From the NCBI GenBank assembly GCA_023410535.1, contig JAEYPR010000031.1, forward strand, positions 310,001 to 374,000: a stretch of DNA of 64,000 nucleotides. Direction: 5' to 3'. Below, in pieces: positions 42,230 to 51,628 of this stretch. Source of the stretch: Bacillota bacterium. Lineage in GTDB: Bacteria > Bacillota > UBA4882 > UBA8346. The position numbers and the translations under genes were made by a program. Under the pieces are notes generated by a model. The model saw nothing but the letters and a program-made list of their open reading frames with translations. It had not been told where the DNA came from and did not search any database. Within the stretch, counting starts at the first letter, position 1; each line of letters starts with the position of its first letter.

Positions 42230-42377
42230 CCGTGCTGTTGCAAATCGTCTGATTTTCGTGCGCAAAATCCAAAGCAATCAGTCCTACCAATCAAACCTAA
42301 ATTTCAATACCCGATACATGATTCAACGGGTTTTAAGAAATAATGATATGTGGTCTACATAACAAAGAGGTGTCTTT

Positions 42378-44960
42378 ATGGCGGAATTGACGGATGGCAA
42401 GATTATCCCAATCGTCCTGGAAAAAGAGATGAAAGATTCGTTCCTCGCTTATGCGATGAGCGTTATCGTCGACCGGGCGCTGCCCGACGTGCGTGACGGT
42501 TTAAAACCGGTACACCGGCGGGTGCTTTACGGTATGTACGAGTCCAACACGACCCCGGATAAACCCTATAAGAAGTCTGCCCGTATCGTCGGAGATGTCA
42601 TGGGTCGTTATCATCCGCACGGTGATGCGTCGATTTACGATACAACCGTCCGGATGGCGCAGAATTTCTCTTATCGGCATATGTTGGTTGACGGCCATGG
42701 GAATTTCGGTTCGGTGGACGGCGATCCGCCGGCGGCGATGCGTTATACCGAAGTGCGTCTGACCAAACTGGCCATGGAGATGCTCTCGGACATTGAGAAG
42801 AAAACCGTTGATTTCCGGCCGAACTTTGATGAAAGTTTGGAGGAACCGGTAGTTTTGCCGTCGCGTTTCCCCAATCTGCTCGTTAACGGCTCCGCCGGTA
42901 TCGCGGTTGGGATGGCCACCAATATTCCGCCCCACAATTTGGGCGAGGTGATCGACGGTGCGGTGCTGTTGATCGAAAACCCCGAGGCGGACGATAAGGA
43001 ATTGATGCGTCTGATCAAGGGGCCGGACTTTCCGACCGCCGGGATTATCCTGGGCCGGGAAGGGATTCGCAACGCCTACTTAAACGGCCGCGGCTCCATC
43101 AAAGTCCGGGCGCGCACCATGATTGAAGAGATGCCCAACGGTAAAAACCGGATTATCGTTACCGAATTGCCCTATCAAGTCAATAAAGCCCGGTTGGTTG
43201 AACAAATTGCGGGGCTGGTCCGGGAAAAGACCATCGACGGCATCACCGATCTGCGCGATGAGTCCGACCGCAAGGGCATGCATGTTGTGATCGAATTGCG
43301 GCGGGATGTTAATCCGAATATCATTTTGAACCAACTTTACAAGCATACGCCGTTGCAACAGAGCTTCGGCGTGATCATGCTGGTTTTGGTGAATAACCAA
43401 CCCAAAGTGCTTTCACTCCGGCAGATTCTCGAATATTATCTGGAACATCAGCGCGATGTCGTCACGCGCCGGACCCAGTTTGAACTGGCGAAAGCGGAAG
43501 AAAGAGCGCATATCTTGGAAGGATTGCGCATCGCCCTCGACCATATCGACGAAGTGATCAACCTGATCCGCTCCTCGCAAACGGTGGAGATCGCCCGGAA
43601 CGGCTTGATGGAAAAGTTCGGCCTCTCCGAACGTCAAGCCCAGGCTATCCTGGACATGCGTTTGCAACGGTTGACCGGTTTGGAACGGGATAAGATCGAG
43701 GCCGAATATGACGAATTGTTGAAGATGATCACTTATTACAAGGAATTGTTGGGTGACGTCCATAAATTGATGCAAGTCGTTAAAGAAGAGATGCTGGAGA
43801 TCAAACGGAAATTCAGCGACCCGCGGCGGACCGAGATCATCGCCGACGAAGGCGAAGCCTTTGCGATCGAGGATCTGATCGCCGACGAAGATATCGTGGT
43901 CACCATGACCCACTTGGGTTATATCAAACGGTTGCCGGTCAACGCTTACAAGAGTCAACGCCGTGGCGGCCGGGGCATCGCCGGGATGTCTACCAAGGAC
44001 GAGGATTTTGTGGAGCAACTATTTGTCTCGTCGACCCACGAAAATATCCTCTTCTTCACTAATCTCGGCCGGGTTTACCACCTCAAAGGCTATGAGATTC
44101 CGGAAGCGGGACGGCAGGCGCGCGGCACCGCCATTGTCAACCTGATTCAGGTTGGCCCGGGCGAACGGGTTAACGCCATCATTCCGATCCGGGAATTCGT
44201 TCCGAACTGCTTCCTCTTTATGGGGACCCGGAACGGCGTGGTTAAGAAAACTTCCTTGGAAGAGTTCTCCTCCATTCGCAAAGGCGGTTTGATCGCCATC
44301 AACTTGGATGAGAACGACGAACTGATCGATGTCAAACTGACCGACGGTAATCAAGAGGTGATTATGGTCACCGAACGCGGTTTGGCGATCCGTTTCCCGG
44401 AGACGGACGCCCGCCCCTTGGGCCGGACCGCGCGCGGAGTGAAGGGAATCTCCCTGGGCGCTCACGATCAGGTCGTCGGTATGGAAACCATTAAAGAAAA
44501 AGCTGACTTGCTGGTGATTACTTCGGCCGGTATCGGGAAACGCACCAGCCTTGACGAATACCGGATCCAAACCCGTGGCGGCAAAGGAGTGAAGGTGATG
44601 AAACTCACCCAACGCCACGGTCAGGTTGTCGGCATTGAAATCGTCCAAGAAACCGACGGCGTCATGGTAATCACCGCCGAAGGGATCATCATCCGGACCC
44701 GGGTTAACAATATCTCCCGGACCGGGCGCGATACCCAAGGGGTGCGGATTATGCGCTTGGACGCGGAAGACCGCGTCGTGGCTTTGGCACGGGTCATCGG
44801 CGACGAGGACAAAGAAGAGAGCGAAGAGGCGGAGGAGTCCGAGAAACAGGAGTTTGAAGCGGTCGATTACGACGAACCCGACGTCAATGCCGATCTGGAG
44901 ACCGATGAAGAAACAGCGGGCGAAACTGCCGGGGACAACGAACCCGGGAGCGAAGCGTAG
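42378..44960 (+). CDS. gyrA: DNA gyrase subunit A
   Basis: Breakage-reunion subunit of gyrase, introducing negative supercoils with GyrB. The 860-residue protein has the catalytic Tyr at about residue 123 (AAMRYTEVRL) and the quinolone region HPHGDASIYDTTVRMAQ. It has the coiled coil (about 370-490), a GyrA box QRRGGRG (about 532-538) showing it is gyrase and not topoisomerase IV, a six-bladed C-terminal beta-pinwheel, and an acidic tail rich in Glu and Asp. The quinolone-position residue is Ala84 instead of Ser, as in mycobacterial gyrase. GAGGTG precedes ATG 42378. gyrB is not adjacent within the window. Confidence 0.97.
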   Translation: MAELTDGKIIPIVLEKEMKDSFLAYAMSVIVDRALPDVRDGLKPVHRRVLYGMYESNTTPDKPYKKSARIVGDVMGRYHPHGDASIYDTTVRMAQNFSYRHMLVDGHGNFGSVDGDPPAAMRYTEVRLTKLAMEMLSDIEKKTVDFRPNFDESLEEPVVLPSRFPNLLVNGSAGIAVGMATNIPPHNLGEVIDGAVLLIENPEADDKELMRLIKGPDFPTAGIILGREGIRNAYLNGRGSIKVRARTMIEEMPNGKNRIIVTELPYQVNKARLVEQIAGLVREKTIDGITDLRDESDRKGMHVVIELRRDVNPNIILNQLYKHTPLQQSFGVIMLVLVNNQPKVLSLRQILEYYLEHQRDVVTRRTQFELAKAEERAHILEGLRIALDHIDEVINLIRSSQTVEIARNGLMEKFGLSERQAQAILDMRLQRLTGLERDKIEAEYDELLKMITYYKELLGDVHKLMQVVKEEMLEIKRKFSDPRRTEIIADEGEAFAIEDLIADEDIVVTMTHLGYIKRLPVNAYKSQRRGGRGIAGMSTKDEDFVEQLFVSSTHENILFFTNLGRVYHLKGYEIPEAGRQARGTAIVNLIQVGPGERVNAIIPIREFVPNCFLFMGTRNGVVKKTSLEEFSSIRKGGLIAINLDENDELIDVKLTDGNQEVIMVTERGLAIRFPETDARPLGRTARGVKGISLGAHDQVVGMETIKEKADLLVITSAGIGKRTSLDEYRIQTRGGKGVKVMKLTQRHGQVVGIEIVQETDGVMVITAEGIIIRTRVNNISRTGRDTQGVRIMRLDAEDRVVALARVIGDEDKEESEEAEESEKQEFEAVDYDEPDVNADLETDEETAGETAGDNEPGSEA

Positions 44961-45046
44961 GTCATAGCTCGCGCGAATGGCGGTTTTGTAAAAAACTATT
45001 TGAAATTTGTTCTGTAAAGTGATATTTTAATACAAAGATTGGTATA

Positions 45047-45080
45047 AAATAGGGACAGTCCTTGCGGACGCCTATTTTTT
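45047..45080 (+). terminator. Rho-independent terminator downstream of gyrA
   Basis: Outer stem AAATAGG (45047-45053) with CCTATTT (45071-45077), inner GTCC/GGAC around TTGC, and a T-run. Confidence 0.75.
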
Positions 45081-45142
45081 ATATCCAGCTTTAACATTCA
45101 ACAGGATAAGACTTGACCGAAACTGACAGGGGGTTTAGTGCA

Positions 45143-45622
45143 ATGAAAGAATTATTGGAACTTTTAGAGGCCAATGACCGGTTAACCCCGGCAGAGCTTG
45201 GCGTAATGCTCGGGATGAGCGAGGCTGAAGTGAAAGCGAAGATTGCCGCCCTGGAAGCAGACAAAGTAATCCTTGATTATCGGGCGATGGTCAATTGGGA
45301 GAAAGCCGGAGTCGAAAAGGTCTCCGCTGTCATCGAAGTACGGGTCACCCCGCAGCGGGATGTCGGTTTTGATGAGATCGCCGAACGGATTTACCGTTTC
45401 GATGAGGTAAAGTCGGTCTATCTAATGTCCGGCGCCTATGACCTAATCGTGTTGATCGAAGGCACCACCATGAAAGAAGTGGCTTTATTTGTTTCGCAAA
45501 AATTAGCGACCATCGAGAACGTGCTTAGCACGGCCACGCATTTTGTGTTGAAGAAATATAAATTGGAAGGGGTCATCCTGGAAGACCGCGAAGAGGTGGA
45601 GAGGTTGGTGGTCGCTCCATGA
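45143..45622 (+). CDS. Lrp/AsnC-family transcriptional regulator
   Basis: 159-residue regulator with an N-terminal winged helix (LEANDRLTPAELGVMLGMSE) and a C-terminal RAM domain (LMSGAYDLIVLIEG, VLSTATHFVLKKYK). AGGGGG lies upstream of ATG 45143; an in-frame TTG at 45113 would place ten extra residues over that site. The stop overlaps the aminotransferase start (ATGA). This Lrp-aminotransferase pair is common in Bacillota, and the regulator probably responds to the amino acid handled by the enzyme. Confidence 0.9.
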   Translation: MKELLELLEANDRLTPAELGVMLGMSEAEVKAKIAALEADKVILDYRAMVNWEKAGVEKVSAVIEVRVTPQRDVGFDEIAERIYRFDEVKSVYLMSGAYDLIVLIEGTTMKEVALFVSQKLATIENVLSTATHFVLKKYKLEGVILEDREEVERLVVAP

Positions 45623-46788
45623 CCCGGCAGTGGATCAATCCCACCATTCAAGCGCTGCCTCCTTCGGGAATCCGGCGTTTCTTTGATATGGTTACGGAGA
45701 TGAAAGGAGTCATCTCGTTAGGTGTCGGCGAGCCGGACTTTGTTACGCCGTGGCACATCCGGGAAGCTTGTTTTTATTCGTTGGAGAAAGGGTATACCAT
45801 GTATACCTCCAACTTTGGTTTACTGGAATTGCGGGAGGAGATCGCCCGGGATCTGAAGAAAAACTATCAAGCCGAGTACGATCCGCGTCATGAGATACTG
45901 GTCACCGTTGGGGTAAGCGAAGCGCTTGATTTGGCGTTTCGAGCGATTATCGAGCCGGGCGACGAAGTCATTATCCCCGAACCTTGTTACGTATCGTATA
46001 ATCCCTGTGTAACTATGGCCGGCGGTAAACCGGTAAATGTGATCACCCGCGCCGAGGAGGAGTTCCGGGTCCGGGCCAGGGACATCGAGCCGCTCATTAC
46101 CCCTAAAACCAAAGCGATCCTGCTGTGTTATCCCAACAATCCCACCGGTGGGGTAATGACCCGCGAAATCGCGCTGGAGCTTGCCGAATTAGCATGTAAG
46201 CATGATCTGCTGATACTTTCCGACGAAGTTTACGCTCATCTTACTTATGAAGGAGAGCATATTTGTTTTGCAACGCTGCCCGGGATGCGGGAACGGGCCC
46301 TTCTCTTCAACGGCTTCTCGAAAGCCTACGCCATGACCGGTTGGCGGCTGGGTTATGCGGCTGGACCGCAGGAATTGATCGCGGTGATGAATAAGATTCA
46401 CCAATATACGATGCTCTGTGCGCCGATCACGGCCCAAAAAGCGGCGATTGAAGCGTTACGCCACGGTGAAACCCACCGGAACAACATGGTCGTGGAGTAC
46501 AACCGGCGCCGCCGTTTGTTCGTCAACGGCCTTAATCAGATCGGTTTGACCTGCTTCGAACCGAAAGGGGCTTTCTACGCCTTCCCCTCTGTCGCGGTGA
46601 CGGGAATGGACTCAACCACGTTCGCCGAAACGTTGTTGAAAGAGGAGAAGGTGGCGGTAGTGCCCGGTGATGCGTTTGGTCAATCCGGCGAAGGGTTTGT
46701 CCGCTGTTCGTATGCCTCGTCAATGGCCAATCTGAAAGAGGCGTTGGTTCGGATGGGGCGTTTTGTGGAAAAACATCGGTCAGCATAA
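45619..46788 (+). CDS. Class I/II PLP-dependent aminotransferase
   Basis: Amino-group transferase, 389 residues, aspartate/aromatic aminotransferase fold. Conserved segments are GVGEPDFVTPWHIREA, LLCYPNNPTGGV, LILSDEVYAHLTYEG, the PLP Lys in FNGFSKAYAMTGWRLGY, and a C-terminal Arg in GFVRCSYASS. It is translationally coupled to the Lrp-type regulator. Substrate (Asp, aromatic, Ala) cannot be told by eye. Confidence 0.93.
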   Translation: MTRQWINPTIQALPPSGIRRFFDMVTEMKGVISLGVGEPDFVTPWHIREACFYSLEKGYTMYTSNFGLLELREEIARDLKKNYQAEYDPRHEILVTVGVSEALDLAFRAIIEPGDEVIIPEPCYVSYNPCVTMAGGKPVNVITRAEEEFRVRARDIEPLITPKTKAILLCYPNNPTGGVMTREIALELAELACKHDLLILSDEVYAHLTYEGEHICFATLPGMRERALLFNGFSKAYAMTGWRLGYAAGPQELIAVMNKIHQYTMLCAPITAQKAAIEALRHGETHRNNMVVEYNRRRRLFVNGLNQIGLTCFEPKGAFYAFPSVAVTGMDSTTFAETLLKEEKVAVVPGDAFGQSGEGFVRCSYASSMANLKEALVRMGRFVEKHRSA

Positions 46789-46875
46789 AGCCAAGTAATT
46801 CAATCGGATTTGCATTAAACCAGTTATCATTGGAACTAAAGGCCTGTTTTACGCTATCTGCAACGGAAATGTAAC

Positions 46876-46904
46876 TTGAACCAAAATCTATCTTATTATA
46901 AAAT
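46876..46904 (+). promoter_or_regulatory. SigA-type promoter of pdxST
   Basis: TTGAAC at 46876-46881, 17-bp spacer, TAAAAT at 46899-46904, about 97 bp upstream of ATG 47001. Transcription would start near 46911. Confidence 0.7.
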
Positions 46905-46921
46905 GAAAACCAAATAGGAAA

Positions 46922-46962
46922 TTGCATAATTCAATCGTCTGGGAGTCTAGGCAATTATGCAA
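46922..46962 (+). promoter_or_regulatory. Inverted repeat in the pdxST leader
   Basis: TTGCATAATT (46922-46931) pairs perfectly with AATTATGCAA (46953-46962) across 21 nt, just after the predicted start site. The loop word TCGTCT can also pair with AGACGA next to the pdxS ribosome site (GGAGG at about 46989). It could be a protein operator or an RNA switch. Confidence 0.5.
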
Positions 46963-47000
46963 ATTCCCCAATTTTGGAAAGATTATCGGAGGTCTAGACG

Positions 47001-47882
47001 ATGGAAACAGGAACAGTTATGGTTAAACGCGGTTTGGCCGAAATGCTTAAAGGCGGTGTGATTATGGATGTAACCACACCGGAACAGGCAAAAATCGCGG
47101 AGGAAGCCGGAGCGGTCGCTGTTATGGCGCTGGAACGGGTTCCGTCGGATATTCGGGCTGAAGGCGGTGTCGCTCGGATGTCGGATCCCGATATTATCAT
47201 TAAGATTATGGAAGCGGTGACCATTCCGGTCATGGCGAAAGCGCGGATCGGTCATTTTGTTGAAGCACAAATCCTCGAAGCGCTCGAGATTGACTATATC
47301 GATGAAAGTGAAGTTTTAACTCCGGCTGACGAAGCGTACCACATTAACAAACACGCTTTTAAAGTTCCGTTTGTCTGCGGCGCCCGTAATCTTGGCGAAG
47401 CGTTGCGCCGGATCGGCGAAGGCGCGGCGATGATCCGGACCAAAGGGGAAGCGGGAACCGGCGACGTGGTGGAGGCGGTCCGTCATATCCGGCAGGTCAA
47501 TGAAGATATTCGTCGCGTGGTGAGCGCTTCCGAAGAAGAATTAATGACCATCGCCAAAGACTTGGGCGCTCCGTTTGAATTAGTTTGGGAAGTCAGAAAG
47601 GCCGGACGGTTGCCGGTGGTCAACTTCGCTGCCGGTGGGATTGCCACTCCGGCTGATGCGGCTTTGATGATGCAACTCGGTTGCGACGGAATCTTTGTCG
47701 GTTCCGGGATTTTCAAATCCGATAATCCGGCCAAACGGGCCAAAGCGATTGTCGAAGCGACCGCCCACTACACCGACGGCAAACTCCTCGGCGAAGTCTC
47801 GCGGGGGATCGGAATCGCGATGCGCGGGTTGAGTGTCAGCGCGATGCGGGATGAAGAGAAAATCGCCAAACGCGGTTGGTAA
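47001..47882 (+). CDS. pdxS: Pyridoxal 5'-phosphate synthase subunit PdxS
   Basis: Makes PLP from ribose-5-phosphate, glyceraldehyde-3-phosphate and ammonia from PdxT. The 293-residue TIM barrel has RGLAEMLKGGVIMDV, the imine-forming Lys region PVMAKARIGHFVEAQ, and GEAGTGDVVEAVRHIR. The second Lys is near FVGSGIFKSDNP. GGAGG lies upstream of ATG 47001. pdxT follows after 21 bp. rpiA nearby supplies one substrate's isomer. Confidence 0.97.
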   Translation: METGTVMVKRGLAEMLKGGVIMDVTTPEQAKIAEEAGAVAVMALERVPSDIRAEGGVARMSDPDIIIKIMEAVTIPVMAKARIGHFVEAQILEALEIDYIDESEVLTPADEAYHINKHAFKVPFVCGARNLGEALRRIGEGAAMIRTKGEAGTGDVVEAVRHIRQVNEDIRRVVSASEEELMTIAKDLGAPFELVWEVRKAGRLPVVNFAAGGIATPADAALMMQLGCDGIFVGSGIFKSDNPAKRAKAIVEATAHYTDGKLLGEVSRGIGIAMRGLSVSAMRDEEKIAKRGW

Positions 47883-47903
47883 GGCGGAAGTATAGAGGTC
47901 ACC

Positions 47904-48473
47904 ATGAAAATCGGAGTATTAGCTTTACAAGGAGCAGTCCGGGAACACTGCAAGGCCCTGGAAGCGTGCGGCGTTGAAGCGGTTGCGATTCGTTATCCGG
48001 AACAACTCGATACGGTTGCCGGATTGATCATACCGGGCGGCGAAAGTACCACCGTCGGTAAACTGTTGGTCCGCTATGAGATGTTGGAGCCATTGAAAGC
48101 AAAAGGCCAAGTGGGATTCCCGATCTTCGGTACTTGCACCGGCTTGATCTTGCTTGCCAAGAATATTGAAGGCAGCGACCAACCACGGTTGGGTCTTATG
48201 GATATCACCGTCAACCGGAATGCGTTTGGCCGTCAGATCGCAAGCTTTGAAACGGATCTGCCGCTGGCTGGGATCGATGGACCCGATTTTCACGCCATCT
48301 TTATCCGGGCGCCGTATATCACCGAAGTTGGCGCCGGGGTTACCGTATTGGCCCGGTTGGATGAGAAAATCCTATTAGCCCGTCAGGGCAATCTCTTGGT
48401 GGCGGCGTTTCATCCCGAACTAACTGCGGATTTGCGAATTCATCAATATTTTTTAAGTTTATGTCAAGCTTAA
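47904..48473 (+). CDS. pdxT: Pyridoxal 5'-phosphate synthase glutaminase PdxT
   Basis: Glutaminase partner of PdxS, 189 residues. It has the class I amidotransferase fold: GVLALQGAVREHCKAL at the start, IIPGGESTTVGKLL, the nucleophile Cys in IFGTCTGLILLA, and the His/Glu pair in VAAFHPELTADLRIH. A strong terminator follows the stop by a few bases. Confidence 0.97.
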   Translation: MKIGVLALQGAVREHCKALEACGVEAVAIRYPEQLDTVAGLIIPGGESTTVGKLLVRYEMLEPLKAKGQVGFPIFGTCTGLILLAKNIEGSDQPRLGLMDITVNRNAFGRQIASFETDLPLAGIDGPDFHAIFIRAPYITEVGAGVTVLARLDEKILLARQGNLLVAAFHPELTADLRIHQYFLSLCQA

Positions 48474-48479
48474 AGCAAA

Positions 48480-48514
48480 AAAGAACCGACGCGTTTGTGT
48501 CGGTTCTTTTTTTT
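48480..48514 (+). terminator. Rho-independent terminator of pdxST
   Basis: Perfect 11-bp stem AAAGAACCGAC (48480-48490) with GTCGGTTCTTT (48499-48509), 8-nt loop, long T-run. Confidence 0.92.
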
Positions 48515-48730
48515 ACTTAATTTTAGGGTTGAAAATCATCATCACGAACTGAATTTGCAGGAAGATGTCGAAATTTGTCCAATTACTTTTAGAATCCGCA
48601 GCGCTTCGTTGTCGACCAATGGAATGATTGTAATAAACAGGATGGCGAATAACTCAAAAAAGCAAAGGTTGCAATGTGGCTGATGATAACGAATCGAAAC
48701 TTATTTTGATTTCAAAGAGGAGGTTTGCTG

Positions 48731-49279
48731 ATGGTGGATATGCAACTGCAAAATCTACAAAGAACAATGGCAAATTACGGTGCCTTAATCTGTTTTGCCG
48801 GCCGTTTTTCCCAAGAGATCATCGAAGAACTGGGGGACGCGGTTCGAAAATACTTGGAGACCGAGGCGACTTCCCAAAACGATACGTATAATGTCTTCTC
48901 AGTCTTTATCGAACAGACACAGAACATCAAAAACTACAGTGTTCACAAGGCGGATTCGTCTTTTGGCGATCGTATCTCCAGGTCCGGGATCGTTGCAATC
49001 GGCAAATCCGAAGCCGGCTATTTCGTTTCATCGGGCAATGTGATCGAAGCGGCCGATGCAGTTGGGTTGACCGCTAGATTGGATGAAGTGATCGCCCTTG
49101 ATAAACAGGGGTTGAAAAAGTTGTATAAAGAGCAAATAAAAAAAGAGATCGCTCCCGATGCGGACGGAGCCGGTCTTGGTCTGATCGATATGGCGCGGCG
49201 TTCGAATAAACCCTTGGAATACTCCATTGAAACGATAGACCAAAACCTATGTTTCTTTACATTGAAGGCACAAGTATAG
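48731..49279 (+). CDS. siaB: SiaB-family protein kinase (DUF6272)
   Basis: 182-residue protein matching the SiaB kinase family, which phosphorylates the small partner protein SiaC in the Pseudomonas SiaABCD pathway. Visible words are GALICFAGRFSQEIIEELGD, VFSVFIEQTQNIKNYS and GLGLIDMARRSNKPLEYSIE, the last resembling the ATP-lid glycine region of HATPase-type kinases. AGAGGAGG lies 7 bp before ATG 48731; upstream in-frame TTG/CTG codons are less well placed. Next in the operon are SiaC-like, SiaA-like and GGDEF genes, which strongly supports the assignment. Confidence 0.8.
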   Translation: MVDMQLQNLQRTMANYGALICFAGRFSQEIIEELGDAVRKYLETEATSQNDTYNVFSVFIEQTQNIKNYSVHKADSSFGDRISRSGIVAIGKSEAGYFVSSGNVIEAADAVGLTARLDEVIALDKQGLKKLYKEQIKKEIAPDADGAGLGLIDMARRSNKPLEYSIETIDQNLCFFTLKAQV

Positions 49280-49287
49280 GAGGGACA

Positions 49288-49680
49288 ATGGAGTCGTTAT
49301 TTATTGAAAAAACCAAATCAACCCCGGAGATCTCATTTGATGCGGGAAAAAGTAAATTACAGATCACCGGGCAATCATATCCGGAGAATGCTTTTAAGTT
49401 TTATGAACCGGTTCTAAAATGGCTTGATGTTTATTTGGATGAGCTGGAGCAGGAAATCGTGTTGGAATTATATTTCAACATGCCTTACATCAACACCAGC
49501 AGTACCAAATGTATCATGATGCTTATGGAGAAACTGGATGATGCGCATCAAAGCGGAAAAAATGTCACCATCCGCTGGTATTATGATCTGGGAAACGAGA
49601 CGGCGTTGGAATGTGCCGAAGAGTTTAAAGAGGATTTGACCCTCCCGTTTGAGATCACTCCGGTGGAGGCGCAAGTTTAA
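49288..49680 (+). CDS. siaC: SiaC-family regulatory phosphoprotein (DUF1987)
   Basis: 130-residue partner protein that is phosphorylated by SiaB and dephosphorylated by SiaA. The unphosphorylated form activates the diguanylate cyclase in Pseudomonas. The family's phosphorylation segment is seen as MPYINTSSTKCIMMLME, preceded by SYPENAFKFYEPVLKWLD. AGGAGGG sits just upstream of ATG 49288. The siaA-like gene starts directly after its stop. Confidence 0.85.
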   Translation: MESLFIEKTKSTPEISFDAGKSKLQITGQSYPENAFKFYEPVLKWLDVYLDELEQEIVLELYFNMPYINTSSTKCIMMLMEKLDDAHQSGKNVTIRWYYDLGNETALECAEEFKEDLTLPFEITPVEAQV

Positions 49681-51534
49681 ATGAGCGGAAACCGAGAAGC
49701 GTTGGGGTCGACCACCAAGGAGTTACGCAAGCTTGGTTATGATCGGGATACGATCAAGGTTGTGGTGTTAGCTTGCTTTATCATTATCATCGCTGTGGTC
49801 TTAACCGGTGGCATCGGTTATTTTATTACCCGGAACGCCGTGGTGACCAAGTTGAAAATGTACGATTTGGCAAATGTGGTGGATTCCATTGCCAGTAAGT
49901 TGGACGGCAGAATCGCCCGGGCGAAGGAAACTTCCTTGATTTTAGCGAAAGATCCTGCGATTATTGACTGGATTATTGGAGCCGAGTCCGATCATCGTTT
50001 GGGGGAATACGCCAAATCCAAGATTAACGGAATTGCTCAAGATTATGATTACGCCAACTCCTTCATAATTAGCGCGGTAACCAACCATTATTGGGCGGAG
50101 GGCTCGCGGATGGTGCAGGTGATGTCCAAATCCGATCCCAATTCCCGTTGGTTCTATGATGCCCTGCAGTCCGGTAAAGCGGTTGACGTAAATATTGATT
50201 ATAATGTTAACCGTCATGATACGTTCGTTTTTCTCAACGCCTTGGTTGGTAATGTGAAGCAACCATTAGGCGTCGTTGGAGTCGGGTTAAGCCTGCAAGA
50301 TGTGGCGAAAGAATTTCGAAGTTATACGGCGAGTCAGCGGAGTAATATGTGGTTGGTCGACCGTTTTGGTAAAATTCATTTATCCGACGACTTGACTACT
50401 AACGGGAAGAGTTTGTACGATGTGATCCCAACAAACGTGGCAAACCGGCTGATTCGGGATATGGATCACGCGTCCGACAAACCGAAGATCATTGAATACA
50501 AGGCGGCTAACGGCGCAGTCATGGATATGGCTTTCCAAACGACCCGATCGACCGACTGGAAATTGGTCTATCAAATACCGCGCAGTGAAAGTATTGCGAT
50601 CTTAAATACCATTAAGCTTAATGCGACGATTGCCAGCGTTCTTTCATTGATCTTGGCCGTCCTGGTTTTCTTCACCGTGTCGCGGCGGATTGCCAACCCG
50701 TTGCGGCGAGCTGTGCAACTGGCGCAAGAGATGGAGAAGAAGGTTAATGAACGCACCTATGAATTGGTGGAAAAAAATCAAAAGATCATGGATAGCATTG
50801 ATTATGCCAAACGGCTGCAGGAATCGATTTTGCCCTCCGCCAAAGAATTGGCGGCGGTGTTTAAGGACTACTTCGTTGTTTGGAAACCCCGCGATACGGT
50901 CGGCGGCGATTTCTACGCGGTACGCAGGATCGATCCCGAACGAAGTTTGGTGATCGTCGCCGATTGCACCGGACATGGCGTCCCGGGCGCCTTGATGACG
51001 ATGGCGGTCCATTCGATCCTCAATGAAATGATCGATCAAAAACCGGAATCCCCAGCCGAGTTACTCGTCCTGTTGAACCGCAGAGTCAAAGCGATCTTGC
51101 ATCGTTACGACCAAAATCAGATCACCGATGACGGTTTGGATATCGCCATCTGTTTTATCGACCATGGTAAACGGCTGACTTTCGCCGGCGCCAAACTCCA
51201 TCTCTACCGGAACCGGGCCGACCGGGTGGAGATCATCAAAGGCGACAATCGCAGTATCGGCTACCGGCGTTCCAATGCTGATTGGCAGTTTACCGATCAT
51301 GAACTGCCGATTGAACCGGGCGATCGTTTCTATCTATTGACCGACGGTTACGTTGATCAAAACGGCGGGGAGAAAGACTTGCCTTTTGGACGGCAACGTT
51401 TCACCGAAGCCATCGTGGCGGGCAACAAGGTTTCGATGGTTTTGCAAGCGGAAGTTTTTAAAACGAGTTTACAAAAATATATGGGGAATGAATCGCAGAG
51501 AGACGATATTACGGTTATAGGATTTTCGTTTTAA
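49681..51534 (+). CDS. siaA: SiaA-like sensor phosphatase (dCache plus PP2C/SpoIIE)
   Basis: Membrane-bound sensor phosphatase, 617 residues. Helix 1 is at about 26-48. An extracytoplasmic dCache-like sensing domain (about 50-310) contains NVNRHDTFVFLNALVGNV and a GVVGVGLSLQDVAKEF strand typical of this fold. Helix 2 is at about 315-335, followed by a short HAMP-like/coiled-coil linker (PLRRAVQLAQEMEKKVNERT). The C-terminal PP2C domain has DTVGGDFYAV, DCTGHGVPGALMTMAVHS, FYLLTDGYVDQ and QRDDITVIGF. It should dephosphorylate the SiaC-like protein when its ligand binds. It starts on the base after the siaC stop. Confidence 0.9.
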   Translation: MSGNREALGSTTKELRKLGYDRDTIKVVVLACFIIIIAVVLTGGIGYFITRNAVVTKLKMYDLANVVDSIASKLDGRIARAKETSLILAKDPAIIDWIIGAESDHRLGEYAKSKINGIAQDYDYANSFIISAVTNHYWAEGSRMVQVMSKSDPNSRWFYDALQSGKAVDVNIDYNVNRHDTFVFLNALVGNVKQPLGVVGVGLSLQDVAKEFRSYTASQRSNMWLVDRFGKIHLSDDLTTNGKSLYDVIPTNVANRLIRDMDHASDKPKIIEYKAANGAVMDMAFQTTRSTDWKLVYQIPRSESIAILNTIKLNATIASVLSLILAVLVFFTVSRRIANPLRRAVQLAQEMEKKVNERTYELVEKNQKIMDSIDYAKRLQESILPSAKELAAVFKDYFVVWKPRDTVGGDFYAVRRIDPERSLVIVADCTGHGVPGALMTMAVHSILNEMIDQKPESPAELLVLLNRRVKAILHRYDQNQITDDGLDIAICFIDHGKRLTFAGAKLHLYRNRADRVEIIKGDNRSIGYRRSNADWQFTDHELPIEPGDRFYLLTDGYVDQNGGEKDLPFGRQRFTEAIVAGNKVSMVLQAEVFKTSLQKYMGNESQRDDITVIGFSF

Positions 51535-51628
51535 AGTGAGCATTCTATCGGTGATTTTTTCATCCTTACTAAATATTTAGTGTGGCGGCGATAAAAAGCG
51601 TTGTTTAAGCGTGTGGGAGTTGGCGAGT

